DNA of 64,000 nt from Ctenosaura bakeri (GCA_948474755.1 CAOLHI010001834.1:248001-312000); one strand, 5' to 3'. Shown: positions 1 through 12,323, numbered from the stretch's first letter. The notes: generated by a model not told the origin, from the letters alone. Numbers and translations are program-made.

Positions 1-1738
1 AATAAGCATTCATTCAAAAAATAAAATTAGCAGAAACCAAGGAATCCCCCAACCTCTCAACAATATTATTGTTTCCCCCCCAGGACAAATATGCTGTTTT
101 GGTTATCTGAAATCTTTTAACCTTAGCTCAAAATTAAGATGTGTTTCATAGACTTTGATTATTACCCAGAATTTGGATTCTAGTGTGATTGCCTTTTGAA
201 CATGTCTTTCTCTATGAGTCACTGATGCAAAGGGCACCCCACAGAGAAAAAATACCCCAAACTGCAAAGGCAAAGCTGCTTTTATTTTTCCCTCCCACTG
301 ATGGCTTAGAACAAGCAAAGATTAAAAAAAAAAAACAGTATTGAAATGTACACACTGATGCTGATAACAAATTTATTTTTATTATGAGAGTTTGTTAAGT
401 ATACTAGGTGAGCTTGTGTGAAAATTGGAAGCAATGGGAGGATGATACAGACCTAAGCTCTGTTTTCCTGAAAATATAGATTTACCAGATAGCAAACTCA
501 GCCATCATACAGTCCATTAAAACAGTGGGAGTAATGGATTCAAAATGTGATAAGAAATAAATATGAACATATAGAAATACCTTCTTTCTCTGTTTTTGGC
601 CTGACTCCTAGTTTTGAACTGTTTTATTTTGATTTTATAATGAGTTTGTCTTCTGTATTCTTATTTTTTTCTGTCTTTTGAAGTTGCAACTTTCTTTGTT
701 TATCTCTGTTTTTTAAAAAGTGCAACCCTAACCATTGACATTAGTTTAATGGAACAGGTTAGGATTGGATCAAGTTGCTCATGAACTGACCTCAGACAGA
801 ACAAACATCACCCCTCCTGCTATATGGTTATCTACTGGTGGAGATCAGTGTGAGGGTACCTCAACCCAGTCCTGATCCAGTCCACTAAATTAGGGAATGT
901 CAGCAGTAAGGATGTAATTCTTTGATAATTTTCTTCTTGAAGCACACAAGTAATTCTAGCAATTTCAGCAAGAGGATCTTTTAAAACTGCAGTTTTCTGC
1001 AACTAGTTGCAATTAGTCTTATTCTGTGCAAAATTCACATGGAATATTTGTGGGAAACAGCATTTTCTGCACAGAAATTCTCTACAGCAATATTTCTGTA
1101 CAGAAAATGCTGTTACCTGACTTCCCCCCAAATCTTTATGAATGTTGTGCCCAGTAATTCCCAAATTGTGAAGGTTCATGTCAGTCTAGGATTCTTCTTC
1201 CAGGAGCTTTTCAACATTCAATTCAGTGCTGAATGTTCTTTCCATCCCTGCTCAGCCACTTTGTTCTGCCCCTGAAAAATTTCAACAAGCAGAAAACTGT
1301 GATCACACACTGAGGGCAGAGTACTTGATCCACTGGATTCAAAGCCCCATAGATTTCACAGACAGTCCAGCTCACAGGCCTCTGAAAACATGACATCCTG
1401 AAAGCGGTGAAGGAGGAAGAAAGGACTCACCATCCCTGTCTTCTATCCTGGTAGGCACACAATGGCAAAACTTTGGGATAAGAACCTGTCTGCTCTGGTT
1501 ATTATTTCTCCTCACATGCAAGCCAAGTGGCTTATTAAGAAAAAGGGCTAAAACTATATAAGCTAAAAACCCGATCATAAAAATTTAGAACATAATTAAA
1601 CAAGCTATTACATTAAAACACCATTAAATCTTATAAAAAGGAAGATCATTTTAAAAAATAGTCATTTAAAAACTACTACCAGGCACTGTTTTCTTCCTCC
1701 CTCATTCCACTTTGTTTAACTCTGACCAAGGATACATT
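1..1738. other. AT-rich sequence without a recognised gene
   Basis: Short open frames on both strands carry no recognisable domain and look like chance frames. The only structured part I see is the hairpin at 1056-1114, listed separately. The rest is unassigned single-copy or decayed sequence. Confidence 0.6.
1056..1114. repeat. Inverted repeat, 23-bp arms with a 13-nt loop
   Basis: The arm at 1056-1078 and the arm at 1092-1114 are reverse complements with one mismatch (position 1070 against 1100). The predicted transcript would be a clean stem-loop of pre-miRNA-like size. It could instead be the remnant of a small inverted-repeat transposon. No flanking duplication was identified. Confidence 0.6.
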
Positions 1739-2595
1739 TCATAGAAACATAGAATCATAGAGTTGGAAGAGACCACAGGGGCCATCAAGTCCAACCTCCT
1801 GCCATGCAGGAACACACATCAAAGCATTCCCAACAGATGGCCATCCAGCCTCTGCTTAAAAACCTTCAAAGAAGGAGACTCCACCACACCTTGAGGCAGC
1901 ATATTCCACTGCCAAATAGCTCTGACCATCAGGAAGTTCTTCCTGAGGTTCAGGTGGAATCTCTTTTCCTGCAGCTTGAATCCATTCCAAGTCCAGTCCC
2001 TCTTTGATATGACAGCCTTCCAAATATTTGAACATGGATATCATGTCCCCTCTTCACCTTCTCTTCTTCAGACGAAATATACACAGCTTCCTAAGCCACT
2101 CTTCATTAGGCATGGCTTCCAGACCCTCCACCATTTTGGTCACCTTCCTCTAGATACATTTCAGCTTGTCAATATCACTCTTGAAATGAGGTGCTAAGAA
2201 GTAGACACAGTATTCCAGATGACGTCTAACCAAAGCAGAATACAGTGGTACCATTACCTCCTTTGATCTAGACACCATACTCCTATTGATGCAACCAAGA
2301 ATTGTGTTGACTTTCTTGACTGCTGCACCACACTGCTGACTCATGTTCAGCTTGTGGTCCACTAAGACTCCTAGATCCTTTTCACATGTACTGTTGTCTA
2401 GCCAGGTGTCTCCTACCCTATATTTGTGCATTTTATTTTTTCTGCCTTGGTGCAGGACCATTTCTCTCTGTTGAAATTCATTCTGTTAGCTTTGGCCCCG
2501 CTCTCCAATCTGTCAAGGTCATTTTGAATTTTGATCCTGTCCTCTGGCATATTAGCAACCCCTCCCAATTTGGTATCATCTGCAACATTTGATCA
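1739..2595 (-). mobile_element. CR1-type LINE, 3' fragment (reverse orientation)
   Basis: Read on the minus strand, this is the 3' part of a CR1 non-LTR retrotransposon. A 103-residue open frame at 2150-2461 matches the C-terminal part of the CR1 reverse transcriptase ORF, with the characteristic stretches EKDLGVLVDHKLNMSQQC and PLYSALVRRHLEYC. It is followed downstream on that strand by the usual 3' UTR and a tail ending in the CR1 signature near 1740-1805 (AGAGTTGGAAGAGACC on the plus strand). The full ORF2 would be several kilobases, so this copy is 5'-truncated, as is typical for CR1. The frame is broken before and after the matched part. It cannot encode an active enzyme. Confidence 0.9.
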
Positions 2596-4962
2596 TATTT
2601 TGCCATATGGGAAAATCAGGAAAAAATAAAGACACAAATGTGTTGAAGCTGCATTAGATTATAGTTACTTGGTCTATTGCTCAGTCTAGATTTCAGACCC
2701 TGGATATGCTACTTGCTTAAACTGTAACTTTTAGAAACCAACAGCCATCAAGCCAGCATGGGTTGGCCCATGTTTCTTTATTTTATCTGGGGCATTGCTT
2801 AGCAAATTTAAGCAGCATACCGTAGAAACACAGTATGCAGAGAATGCTTGTCAGAGCCATCTATCTTGCAAGAAAAGTTTAACTTTCTTTCTCTGAATTC
2901 AGTCACAGAACTGAACATTCATGCCTTCCTTTGGACCACTTGACATATTTCATCAAGATTCCAGTATTTCTATCACTACTGCAGAATGTGACAGTTCAGT
3001 TGCTTCCAAGGATGAATCACTAGACAAAGAGGACAGCAATAATGTAGTGCTTGCACTGCCTTCTTAATGCTATGCCACCTTATATGATCTATAGAGCTCT
3101 TAATGTCCTAGACCTAGCACTCCTACCAGATACTAAGTATGTACAACATGAATGATACTACTTATGCTACTCTATTATTACCGCACACCATTCTTGTAAA
3201 AAATCCTTATCTTACTCAGAACTGAATTAAAAGAGGGGACCTTGTTTTCCTGATCTGTTACTCTACCACACACCTGTCTGCTTCACTGACCCCTTCCATC
3301 CACTATGCTCTTGGGTTTACAATTATGTTGTTTTTTTCCCTATTTTTAAAAATGTCAAGGAGCACAAATGTACTTCCTACTCTATGGGTCCTTAAAAAGT
3401 GGTTCCCACCCAGAAAATATGCTGGTTTTAAATTGTGATCTGACTTCATGCTTAGTTCCTGTATTTTAAAAGCACTGTTTTCTTTCCCAAGCACCTTCTC
3501 CCAAACTGAGGTCAACTTTTCCTTAATTATTAGAAGAAACAAGGTATTTAAATTTTTAATGCCATATTGAACTGAGCTTTGCTTTGAAGGTACGCAAACT
3601 GCTGAGGAGACATACACAGAAATTTGCTGAACTTTGTATACCTGGTGAGAAAAATGTCAAAAGGGGCAAGAATTTACATCTGGCTGTGTCCACTGTGTTG
3701 TGGTACCACCCATATATAAGTACCAGCCACTGAGACGCATCTGCCAAAATCCATCCCAAACTATAAATCATTAGAGATGCGATAATCTCTCAGACTCTAT
3801 TGTGTTGTGTTTCTTTGAATTACTCCTGTGTTTTCCATTATGTTAGGCTATGTTTTCTTCCTGCACTGAAATTCATACAATTTGAAAAATGCATACTTCT
3901 TAATTTGCACATTTAATTGCGCAATTTACCTATTAATACAACACATCCCCATGTTTTTGCATGTTTTCCAATTACTCTCACTGTAGCTGTTCTAGCTTTA
4001 AAATACGCTACAGACTTGTGCTCACTTTATTTCAGAGAAACCTCCTGTGTCACTGACAAATATGCAAGCACTTGAGATAAGGTGCACATTTTCTTAGAAT
4101 AAGCCCAGAAGGTATGGAAATATTAATTTCATCAAGACTGTTGTGTCTGACACAATTCTTTCCATCTCTAGAATTTACTCATCCAGATGTAAAGTTTCTC
4201 CATCCTTATCCTAAACTTTCAACATGAGATCATGAATCAATTCAGTTTTGAAAGCAATGATGTACTGAAATATATATATATACATATATAGATATATAGA
4301 TTTATCATTTATTGACCTAAAGATGTAGGGCCACTTTCTATGCAGAACTTGCATTTTAATGCATTGTTAAGCAAAGGTGTATGATGTCTCACAGCTCAAT
4401 GCATGATACACACTTGGCTTCTTGAAGCCAACATATGGGTTAGATGATTCTGCATATGCTGCTCATGCTGACAGCACCACCCCCAAAGCCCTCAGAGCAT
4501 CTGCCTTCATCACCCTTACTGCTGGGCTTGGTCTGCTACCACTTGCAGGTGTCTGCACAGGAAGATTACTGAGCTTTCACATTCACAGATGGGGAAAATC
4601 AATTTCAGTGCCCCAAATGGAGGAAGCACTGATGTGGAATGCCACTAAACACTCTTTGTTCTGTGGGGTTGAAGCCATAAGGAAGATTAAAAACACGCAC
4701 ATTTGGAATAGAATCTCATCACTGAATCACTGCTTTGAGAAATTGCTCAGAGGCAAAGGAAAGAATAGTGGTGGGCACAGAAATGATCTAGGATGTGTAT
4801 TTTTTTTCCTTTTTTTTAACTTAATAAATTTCCTAAAGGGGGGAATTAGCCACAAAATATACAGAAATAGAACAACACTGAAAATCAGATCTACAACTGT
4901 TATTTTGCAGATGTTTCTTGAAAGCTGTCTGTTTTCACATATGGTATTAAGCACTACTGACA
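2596..4962. other. Unassigned AT-rich sequence
   Basis: No gene or repeat family was recognised here. There is a TA-rich simple stretch at about 4269-4305. A 198-codon open frame at 4422-5018 has no recognisable domain, contains a T-run-encoded phenylalanine stretch, and its last residues are encoded by the neighbouring SINE. I regard it as a chance frame. Confidence 0.6.
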
Positions 4963-5180
4963 ACCAGCATGGTGTAGTGTTTCAAGTGTTGGACTATGAC
5001 TCTGGAGACCAGGGTTAGAATCCTCACTTAACCACGAGGTAACCCTGGACAAGGCATACTCTCTCAGCCTCAGAGGAGGGCAAAGGCAAACCCCCTCTTA
5101 ACAAAGATGGCCAAGAAAACCCTGGGACAGATTTGCCCTAGGGTCACCATGTCAGAAATGACTGGAAGGCACACAGCAAC
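4963..5180 (+). mobile_element. Sauria SINE (tRNA-derived, BovB/RTE tail)
   Basis: The 5' head reads AGCATGGTGTAGTG and continues with the tRNA-like promoter region (GACTCTGGAGACCAGGGTT). The middle has the run CTCTCAGCCTCAGAGG and the tail ends in the RTE/BovB-like sequence GACTGGAAGGCACACAGCAAC. This order is diagnostic of the squamate Sauria SINE family, which depends on BovB-type LINEs for mobility. This copy is nearly full length with scattered substitutions. Confidence 0.9.
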
Positions 5181-6106
5181 ATATTGACCATAATACTGAC
5201 ACATAAAGATATTTCTCCACAATATTAACAGAGAAGAAGGTGTGCCAAGTGTAATGATGTTTCATTATACTTAAAAAGAACTCATACTGTTTTAGATGGC
5301 TGCATGTAAATGTCCTGAAAAAGGTGAGGAATTGTACATAAATGTACAATTGTACATAAATGTAAGGGTTTTTTTTAATCTTACAAGAGCATCTTAAGTA
5401 TATTTCTCCTGTTTATTAGCAAAGCTCACATTGCACTGGCTGTGCTGCATCTTTTTGATGTAGATACCAAATATCCCTACAGCCTCCTCATCCTCTAGTG
5501 CCCAAAGATCTGAATAAGTTATCCAGCATCCCCAGAGGGTGTGCTGGCAGCGTTTTGGCCATTCCTCAATTAGCTTGAAGTATCATTGAGAAAGTAGATC
5601 CTTTAGAGAGGGCTGGTAGTTAGGAGTTAATTGGTTTTCTGCTTTTCCTTCCAGGGCCTTATGTTTGTTTTGGGGAAGGAAAGAAGAAAACTCACTTCCT
5701 AAGTACTTCATTGATGACAAATCTTTAATCTTTTCCATGGGGAATGCTCCTCTGGACTTGTGCTCACTCTTATTTGATTCTCCAAAGTTAGGTGAACACC
5801 ACGAGTCTCTGAAGGAGCGTTCCCAGAGTTATATAGCTGCATGGCAAGAGCAACCTAAGACTGCCCCAGAATCACCCCCAAAGACACCAATTAGACATTA
5901 AACCATCTTAAAGTGGTTTTCAAACAGTTTAAAAATAAATAAATGAAATGGCCTTTGGAAGATCATGAAATCCTCTACCTAAACAATTCTAGGATAGATA
6001 TTTAAAATATTTAGCACAGCAACTGGTATTCTGATGGAGAGGTTTATTAAAGATAATATTTAGCTTTTTGTTCTAGCATACAGAATACTTCAGCTGCAGA
6101 AAGATG
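5181..6106. other. Unassigned sequence with one short open frame
   Basis: An open frame at 5665-5901 (78 codons, serine and proline rich at the end) follows a polypyrimidine-AG at 5641-5654 that resembles a 3' splice site, and ends near AATAAATAAATG at about 5935. I do not recognise the protein. It may be chance or a decayed retroelement end. Nothing else is assigned here. Confidence 0.4.
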
Positions 6107-6206
6107 ACATGGAAAAAGAAAAAAAGAAAAAAAATCAAGAAAAAATCAAGAAAAAAAATCAAGAAGAAAAAAAATCAAGAAAAAAAATTAAGAAAAAAAA
6201 TCAAGC
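6107..6206 (+). repeat. A-rich imperfect tandem repeat
   Basis: An A-rich stretch made of repeated units of the form A(5-8)TCAAG, with five to six units and small length changes. It is probably an expanded poly-A-like tail or simple repeat. No adjacent retroelement body was recognised. Confidence 0.75.
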
Positions 6207-6510
6207 ATAATTGTATTCTGTCTGTATCAAACCAATTGTTATATGCTATATTTTGTTTGTATCAGTTATTGCTAAAACACTAATACACAGATGTTTGTAT
6301 TTATTACCATATTTATTATATACGTACCATCATCGCACTATAAAATTAGGCAGAATGCAGAGAAAAATCAGAAGGGAAAGCTATAGCTAACTAACTCAAA
6401 CAGATGGCAGTTGTATGAGTTTAGCATTAAGCACAGGCGTGTTCTGTCGGTAGAAACATTCTGCTGCTGCTAGATCTCGTCTGACAGTTGAACTCAGACA
6501 TCTGCAAATA

Positions 6511-6705
6511 GTGCATGTCTTATTTAGAGTTAGACCACTGATCCATCTAGGACAGTCTTATCAACTCTGATCGACAGTGGCTCTTTGAGGTTTCAGAAAG
6601 GATTCTTTCCTAGCAATACCTGTAGATCCTTGTATTCCTTGGAGGTCTCCCATGAAGTATTGTCTTTGCCTGACCCTGTTTGGCTTCTGAAATCTGGAAT
6701 GATAT
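6511..6705 (-). mobile_element. 5S rRNA-headed SINE with CR1-like tail (reverse)
   Basis: On the minus strand the element starts with a 5S rRNA-derived head. The plus-strand segment GGAGGTCTCCCATGAAGTAT followed by GACCCTGTTTGGCTTCTGA at 6641-6691 is the reverse complement of the internal promoter part of 5S rRNA. The body runs on to a tail at about 6511-6560 (TTAGACCACTGATCCATCTA), which belongs to the widespread reptilian repeat ending in a CR1-type tail. A Harbinger-like MITE begins directly beyond the head at 6709. The copy is old and diverged. Confidence 0.65.
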
Positions 6706-6708
6706 TGG

Positions 6709-7090
6709 GACCCTTTCCGCACAAGAGGGCTGTGCTGCTGTGGGGCCAGGATGGTAGTGGTCAGCTAGTTGTGCTTCTGCACAATATTGTTGCTAGCCCA
6801 CCACCATCTTGCCTCCAGGCGGCACACATGTGCGGTATTTGCACCTACAATCACATGACACTGCTGCCCTTCCTGGTGGTGCAGAAGGGTGGAGGCGCAC
6901 AGGTGATGTCTCCTTCCCCAGCACAGCAATGGCCAGTGCCCAGCTGCAATGCGGAAGGGAAGAGGCAGGGCCAGCACACTCCTCTCTGCAGCAACCTGGC
7001 AAGGTACAGAGGGAGCACTCTTGGAGCGCTCCCCACCCTGCCAGGGCTGTGATGGAAGAACTTGCTGAGCCCCATCATGTGGAAATGGCC
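6709..7090. mobile_element. GC-rich Harbinger-like MITE, family A
   Basis: The left end ACCCTTTCCGCAC and the right end GTGGAAATGGCC form terminal inverted repeats of the GGCC(C/A)TTTCCGCAC type used by all the GC-rich elements in this window. The interior shares long matches with the elements at 28279-28690 and 41849-42255 (for example GTGCTGCTGTGGGGCCAGG). There is no transposase. The several overlapping open frames on both strands here are by-products of GC-rich, stop-poor sequence. The left terminus has a substitution, so the target duplication is not clear. Confidence 0.75.
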
Positions 7091-7816
7091 TGAGTGTGTT
7101 TAGGATGTTATGATGGTGTAGTGTTTCATGGATCTCTAGAGACAATGTTATGTCTGTAAGTTCATGATGTTGCATAACATATATACAGTAAATATAGTAA
7201 CAAAACTGAATGAATGCCCAGCTACTTCAGTCTTGTATAAAAATTGTGTAGATCCACAGGGACTTTTCTTAATAATTTGGAATAGCTATTCTAATAATTA
7301 AGAAGGGTTTTCTAGTGGCTATGTGATTTATATAAACCATTACATTTTCATCCAATTGCCAGTTTGATGCAACTGGATTCTACTTGCTTAAATAATCAAG
7401 ATGGTTAACTGTTCACTGTTTCAAAATGTGTGATTTTGAGAGACTGTGTAATGAAAGTTTTGTAACACTGTTTTAAGGAGTATATCTTATCGTAGTATAA
7501 CAGCAAAAACATTTTAATTTATGTACCCAATACAGCTACAGAAAAGGTAAGCAATAGACTAACAGTTTCCTGTTGAAACCAACAGAATTTATGTCCCTTT
7601 GTAATTAGCAATTTATGTCCTATGTAATTATAAATAGCTTTTGTTGTCTCTTGGGCTAAATATATCTGGCATTAAAATTATTTTGGCATTCTCATTTTCC
7701 TTTTAGTAGAATTTTTGACAAAATGCTCTCTTCATGTAACAGCTTCTCTGAAGTAATTATATAAGTGAAAAGTCTTCTGACTTCAGGTTAGTTCTCATGG
7801 ATCATTTGCCAACTGA
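7091..7816. other. Unassigned AT-rich sequence
   Basis: I see no gene, recognisable repeat or strong structure in this stretch. Confidence 0.6.
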
Positions 7817-8247
7817 GGCCCTTTTCACAAGGCATTTGCCATGTGAAAGGGCACCTGGAGTGTTGTGCGATTGTGAGGAGGGATCTGCACGATGCACTCA
7901 CAATCACGTGATGCTCCAGGGTATGGCACCTACCGTTCATGCACTTTTTCATTTTTGGCTTTCAGCCGAAAATGGTGCACGATCACACATTGCTCCGGAG
8001 CCCCGCGCACACTTGCCATGCACGCGGAGCCTCTGGAGCCACGCGGTCACACTTCCTGGCTCAGCACAGCCTGGGAAACTCCCAGGCTGCACTGCGGAAG
8101 GAAGAGGCAGGGTTCTCATGCTGCCTGCTCGGGAGCAGGCAGCTTGTGTGGAGCTGAAGCAGTGGGGATGTGAGAGCCTCTCACTGGAGGCTGCTCGCAC
8201 GATTCCCACACCCCAGTGCTGAAAAAAGGTAAGCTGCAGAAAGGGCC
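7817..8247. mobile_element. GC-rich Harbinger-like MITE, family B (inverted copy)
   Basis: The termini are GGCCCTTTTCACA at the left and TGCAGAAAGGGCC at the right. The flanking triplets are TGA (left) and TAA (right), which fits a decayed TAA duplication. Compared with the copies at 9146, 20502 and 51763 this one is in the opposite orientation. It carries a subterminal hairpin with arms at 7854-7877 and 7897-7920, and a small hairpin around GGCTTTCAGCC near 7956. No coding capacity for a transposase is visible. Confidence 0.8.
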
Positions 8248-9145
8248 TAAGAATGGGATGATTGATGGACAGGAGAACGTCTATCAGATACGGGGCGGGG
8301 GGGGGAATGCCTAATGAAGCATTCTGAAATGTGTGCTAAAGTCTATGCATTTGTGACAGGCCTTATTTCATAGCCAAAGAGCTAGAAGAAAACAACATAT
8401 TTTAATATGATATTATATTCTGATTTTAGTCTGGAGAAAAAACCCTTTCATAGAACCTGTGGTTTTTAAATTACTTCTATCTTCAGCTCAATTATGATAT
8501 TGCTTTTAAAGCTAGTTGTAAAACAAAATATTAAGAATATTAAGAATGAGAAAACAAATTATACATTTCTAGTTTCTGAAGTTCCTTTGCATCTGTCTCA
8601 TTTTAAAAATATTTGATTTCAATAAATCAAGGCCTGCTTATTTTTGCCCACATCTCCTATAGCACACCTGCTATGGAAATGTGTTTTAACACTCCACTGA
8701 CACACCCAAACAGCAATGAAAAAGATCAATTCTCTTTGGTCAGTTTTCTACACCTCCATGCTCCATATCAGAATCTGTAGCAAGGTATAAATAACCATGT
8801 GGAGCTTTGGGAGGATCCCTCCTTTTTTTTAATGAAAAAACGTGGAATTTACTATTACTATTAGGGTCAATTTCAGTGGTGAATGGAATTTAAACTTTGG
8901 AAGACTGTCCAAGAACTGAACACATTTTGAGGATAGGATTTAGCATCTTGGAGAGTTCATTTAATATAGACTAGAAGATTGATTCACTGCCCTACTACCA
9001 TTGAAACTTACAGCTACCATTGGTCAATTCAGGAAAGAGTAGACAAATAAAGAACAATATTATATACAATGTGTTAAGAAGTCAAAGAAATCTCACCAAA
9101 TGCTGATTTAATCTATTAGGCATCAGTCATGTCTACAGAAGCCTA
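8248..9145. other. Unassigned AT-rich sequence
   Basis: Only a short G-run at about 8295-8306 and A/T homopolymers stand out. No gene or recognised repeat was found. Confidence 0.6.
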
Positions 9146-9564
9146 GGCCCTTTTCACACCTTACCTTTTACCGGTGCTGGGCTGCTCGGTTCGTGCATGA
9201 AGGCTTGGGAGGAACGTTCCCACTTCCCTGCTGCTTCACTGCTGCTTGGGCTCCACAGGTCCTTCCTCTTGTGCAAGCGCCTCCCTCTTCCTTTCACAGT
9301 GCAGCCTGGGATCTTTCCCAGCCTGCACTGCCCAGGAAGCACGACCGGCCCAGCTCCTGATGCACCACACCCCAGATAAGTGCGCATGGGGCACCGGAGT
9401 GTGCAGCATTTTTGGCTTTAAGCCGAAAATGAAAAGATCCATGCCTGCTCTGCATCTGGCCCTTGAGCATCGCGTAAATGTGAGTGCGTCATGCAGACCG
9501 CTCCTCACATTTACGTGATGCTCAAGGGGCCCTCTTGCTTCCAAAACACCGTGCAAAAAGGGCC
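9146..9564. mobile_element. GC-rich Harbinger-like MITE, family B
   Basis: The ends are GGCCCTTTTCACACC and GTGCAAAAAGGGCC. The flanks are CTA and TAC, so a three-base duplication is not intact. A 25-bp-arm hairpin with one mismatch lies at 9460-9484 and 9504-9528. A small stem-loop around GGCTTTAAGCC near 9412 corresponds to those in the other family B copies. The overlapping open frames across 9154-9652 are by-products of stop-poor sequence. Confidence 0.85.
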
Positions 9565-9719
9565 TACGTCCAGAATTTAAAATGGAAATTATGTTCACTT
9601 CATATAGGACAAGAGCAGAGAGGATGAAAAAAGTGATGTTTTCTCTATTCATAAAGTAATAGATTACTAACTTTCTATAACATCAACACAACAGTATCAG
9701 AAGTCAATCGCAGCCCACG

Positions 9720-10075
9720 GGTTTATGACAAACCTGTGCAAACATGATTCCAGGCTGTGGAACTCCCTTCCACATGAGATTTAGTTGGTCTGCTCTCTTT
9801 CCATCAGTAAGCAAAGAGTTTTATATGTAGGCCAGCCTTTTGCTCTTAACTCATGCAGCAGAAGGGTGCTTGCTTGTTGTTGTTGTTTTAATTATGCCCT
9901 AAATATGTTTTGAACTGTTTTAACTTTGTGCTTCTAATATAACTGTTTATTTTATTGCATTTAATTTTTGTATGTTAAAATTTTAGTTGCATGTTGTTCT
10001 AATTTACAGTCAGCCTTAGAGGGTCTGAAGGGGAGATAAAGTGGATATAAATTAACTAACTGATTAAATACATAA
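9720..10075 (+). mobile_element. L2-type LINE, 3' end fragment
   Basis: The segment includes CAGGCTGTGGAACTCCCTTCC, a signature of the conserved end of reptilian L2 ORF2. After it come a T-rich 3' UTR and the tail GGGGAGATAAAGTGGATATAAAT, equivalent to the usual 'gggataaaggcgggatataaat' end. It is 5'-truncated and non-coding. Confidence 0.75.
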
Positions 10076-10973
10076 AATATTTTTTAAAATGTTCCTTAAA
10101 CATTTATAGTATTTCTTTGTTACTCAGCAAAATTGCACATGCCCCAAGACGCACCATCATAACTACTGTCTTGAAGAAAAGGTATCTATCCAGCTTTTCT
10201 AATAATTTCAGTGAATTATTTGTGTATAATTGTATTGGAAGACAGAGAATCTTATGCATCATGCCTTCCATCAGTTATTGTACTGGTATGACCTTCTTGT
10301 GGTCCATTTGACCTTGATACCAGGTTTTTATTATCAGTTTTACCGTTAGCAATAACTTAAGATATAGCTCTGACATCCTCAAAAGAGCACTGTAGTATGA
10401 TAATGTCACTATATCCTACTAATGTTAGAGGAACATAGAATACAACTATAATAATAATAGTCTAGATAGTAAGTCATCCTTCCCTAGTTAAGAATTTAAT
10501 AAATAATTATGCTCTATTTTCAATTGTATTCTCTCTATGTTATAATAAATGAAGAAAACACATAAGTTGTGAGTGTTCATATGTGGTTAACATATGGTCC
10601 GACTACATTAAATTTTTAGGTATTTAATTACATAAGGATATTAGTGCTCACAGTAGTTTAGAAAATATTTGTAAGTGTAGGTTTTTAGCCATCTAGAGAC
10701 GTAAATGTTTCCTTATATTATGCTTGCATAGAAAAATGGAACATTTCAACAGTTTTCACAATGCTAAGCAAGAATACAAGTAATTTTGCTCATTTTAATT
10801 TTTTTTCAATTTTGTTATTTTTGCCAAAAAAAAATTATTTTGCACAGACCAGCATCTTTTATGCAAACTTCCACTATTTTCTGTGGAGAAATGTTTTTTT
10901 TTTATTCAAAAGGTTTTTATTTGAAAAACCAAAATGCAAAAAATCTCACAATACTCAAACATTGGCCTTTTCC
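10076..10973. other. Unassigned AT-rich sequence
   Basis: I recognise no gene or repeat. The open frames that begin at 10761 and 10786 are only long because they run into the GC-rich MITE that starts at 10974. Confidence 0.6.
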
Positions 10974-11425
10974 ACACGTGGGTGGAGAAACGGGCTGCTC
11001 CACGCGGAAATGGGGCTTACCTTATTCCGTCGCCGCGTGGAGCAGCCCATTTCGCCACTCCACACTCGGCGGCGTCCGTGGCGTTCGGCAGCACCCAAAA
11101 TGGCGGCTTTTGACTGGCGGAGGCTCTCCGCCAGTCAGAGAAGCTCGCCATCCGGAAATCCCGCCCCCGCGCGATCTGCAGGCACGCTCTTGCGCACGCC
11201 TGCAGATCCATACCGGCGCTGCGATGGGGCTGGACGGCACTGCACACTCTGTGACTTTTAAAAAGTGGTTTTCAAAAAGCACGGGCGGCACCACTTCCGG
11301 TCACCCCTGCGTGGATTGGGGTGTGGAATTACTCTAAAGTAATCCACCCCAATCCATGTTATGGTGTAGACGACCTCCGTGGAGGTCACTCTACACCATT
11401 TTTTTAACCCCATGTGGAAAGGGCC
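10974..11425. mobile_element. GC-rich Harbinger-like MITE, family C
   Basis: The termini are GGCCTTTTCCACACG and GTGGAAAGGGCC, with the triplet ATT on both sides. Inside is a chain of stem-loops: arms at 11111-11122/11126-11137 (perfect, 3-nt loop), 11173-11183/11198-11208 (perfect), 11312-11323/11345-11356, and 11361-11370/11390-11399. The interior is CpG-rich and shares blocks such as AAAATGGCGGCT and GATCTGCAGGCA with the elements at 50255 and 53497. Open frames of 76-183 codons across it on both strands are not supported as genes. Confidence 0.85.
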
Positions 11426-12100
11426 ATTCTCTCAGCAAGTTGTCTTATCTCGTCAAGAAAAAAATTCTCATCAGGGATAATAAAGTCTGTGAGTATTTTT
11501 TAGCTACCTACAGCCACAACTTCTTTCCAGCAGACAAGAAAAAATTCACTCTGAAACACATATATTCATATCTCTACAGAATAACATCAGGTGACTGTAA
11601 TAAAGACTGAATAACTTCAGTCAGCTCAAGAGCAGAACCACTTCTACCAACTTGGATAATTGTATATTTGATTTCATTCTATTTATTATGGATTGCTGTG
11701 GACAGAAGGGTCATTTGATGTAAGTGCATCCTGATAATGATTCATATCACCTGTAATACGGAATTATGGCTGTGCTTTATAGATTTGCAAATATGGAGTA
11801 CTTTTCTGGGCTCATTTTGATTTTTAAAGTTGAGGAAATCGAGGAAAATATTGAAATAATTGGTGGTAAGAAAGCAATTATTGATCATTGGGTGTCCCAG
11901 CATTGCTTCTCTTGTTTGTAAGGAAACATATATCTGAAGTTTGTCAGCTTATCGAAACTACTGTCTGTGGTGACTAGAAGTATTGAAGATATTTGAGATC
12001 TTGAGTGTAACCAGATGTACAATATGGCCATCTATCTATTCAGGAGATGCTCATAAGATATTTTGCGCAATAAATTCAGTAGGATGTCCAGGTATGTATA
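11426..12100. other. Unassigned AT-rich sequence
   Basis: No gene, recognised repeat or strong structure was seen. Confidence 0.6.
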
Positions 12101-12318
12101 CAGTGGGCCCTCAGTATCCACTAGGGTCTGGTTCCAGAACTCCCTGTGAATACCAAAATTTATGGATGCTCAAGTCCCATTATGTACAATGGTATAATAA
12201 AATAGCATCCCTTATATAAAATGGCTAAATCGAAGTTTGCTTTTTGGATTTTTTAAAAATATTTTTAAGTCATGGTTGGTTGAATCCTTGGATACAGAAT
12301 CCATGGATACGGAAGACC

Positions 12319-12323
<5 letters not shown>
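12101..12323. mobile_element. pogo/Tigger-like (MER2-type) non-autonomous DNA transposon
   Basis: The left end CAGTGGGCCCTCAGTATCCA and the reverse complement of the right end (CAGTTGGTCTTCCGTATCCA) are inverted repeats of the Tc1/mariner pogo group. The interior keeps the family text GGTTCCAGAACTCCC and TTATGGATGCTCAAGTCCC. TA precedes the left end; the right flank has merged into a TG microsatellite. It has no transposase. Confidence 0.8.

Noticed and set aside
2150..2461. Independent 103-codon gene on the minus strand
   Set aside because: It is the C-terminal part of a CR1 reverse transcriptase in a truncated LINE.
4422..5018. 198-codon open frame on the plus strand
   Set aside because: It has no recognisable domain, is interrupted by homopolymer-encoded residues and its end is encoded by the Sauria SINE.
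5641..5901. Possible exon after a 3' splice-like polypyrimidine-AG
   Set aside because: The translation has no recognised domain, there is no clear donor site, and no supporting neighbour exon was seen.
10761..11337. Open frames of 166 and 183 codons
   Set aside because: They begin in AT-rich flanks and owe their length to the GC-rich family C MITE.
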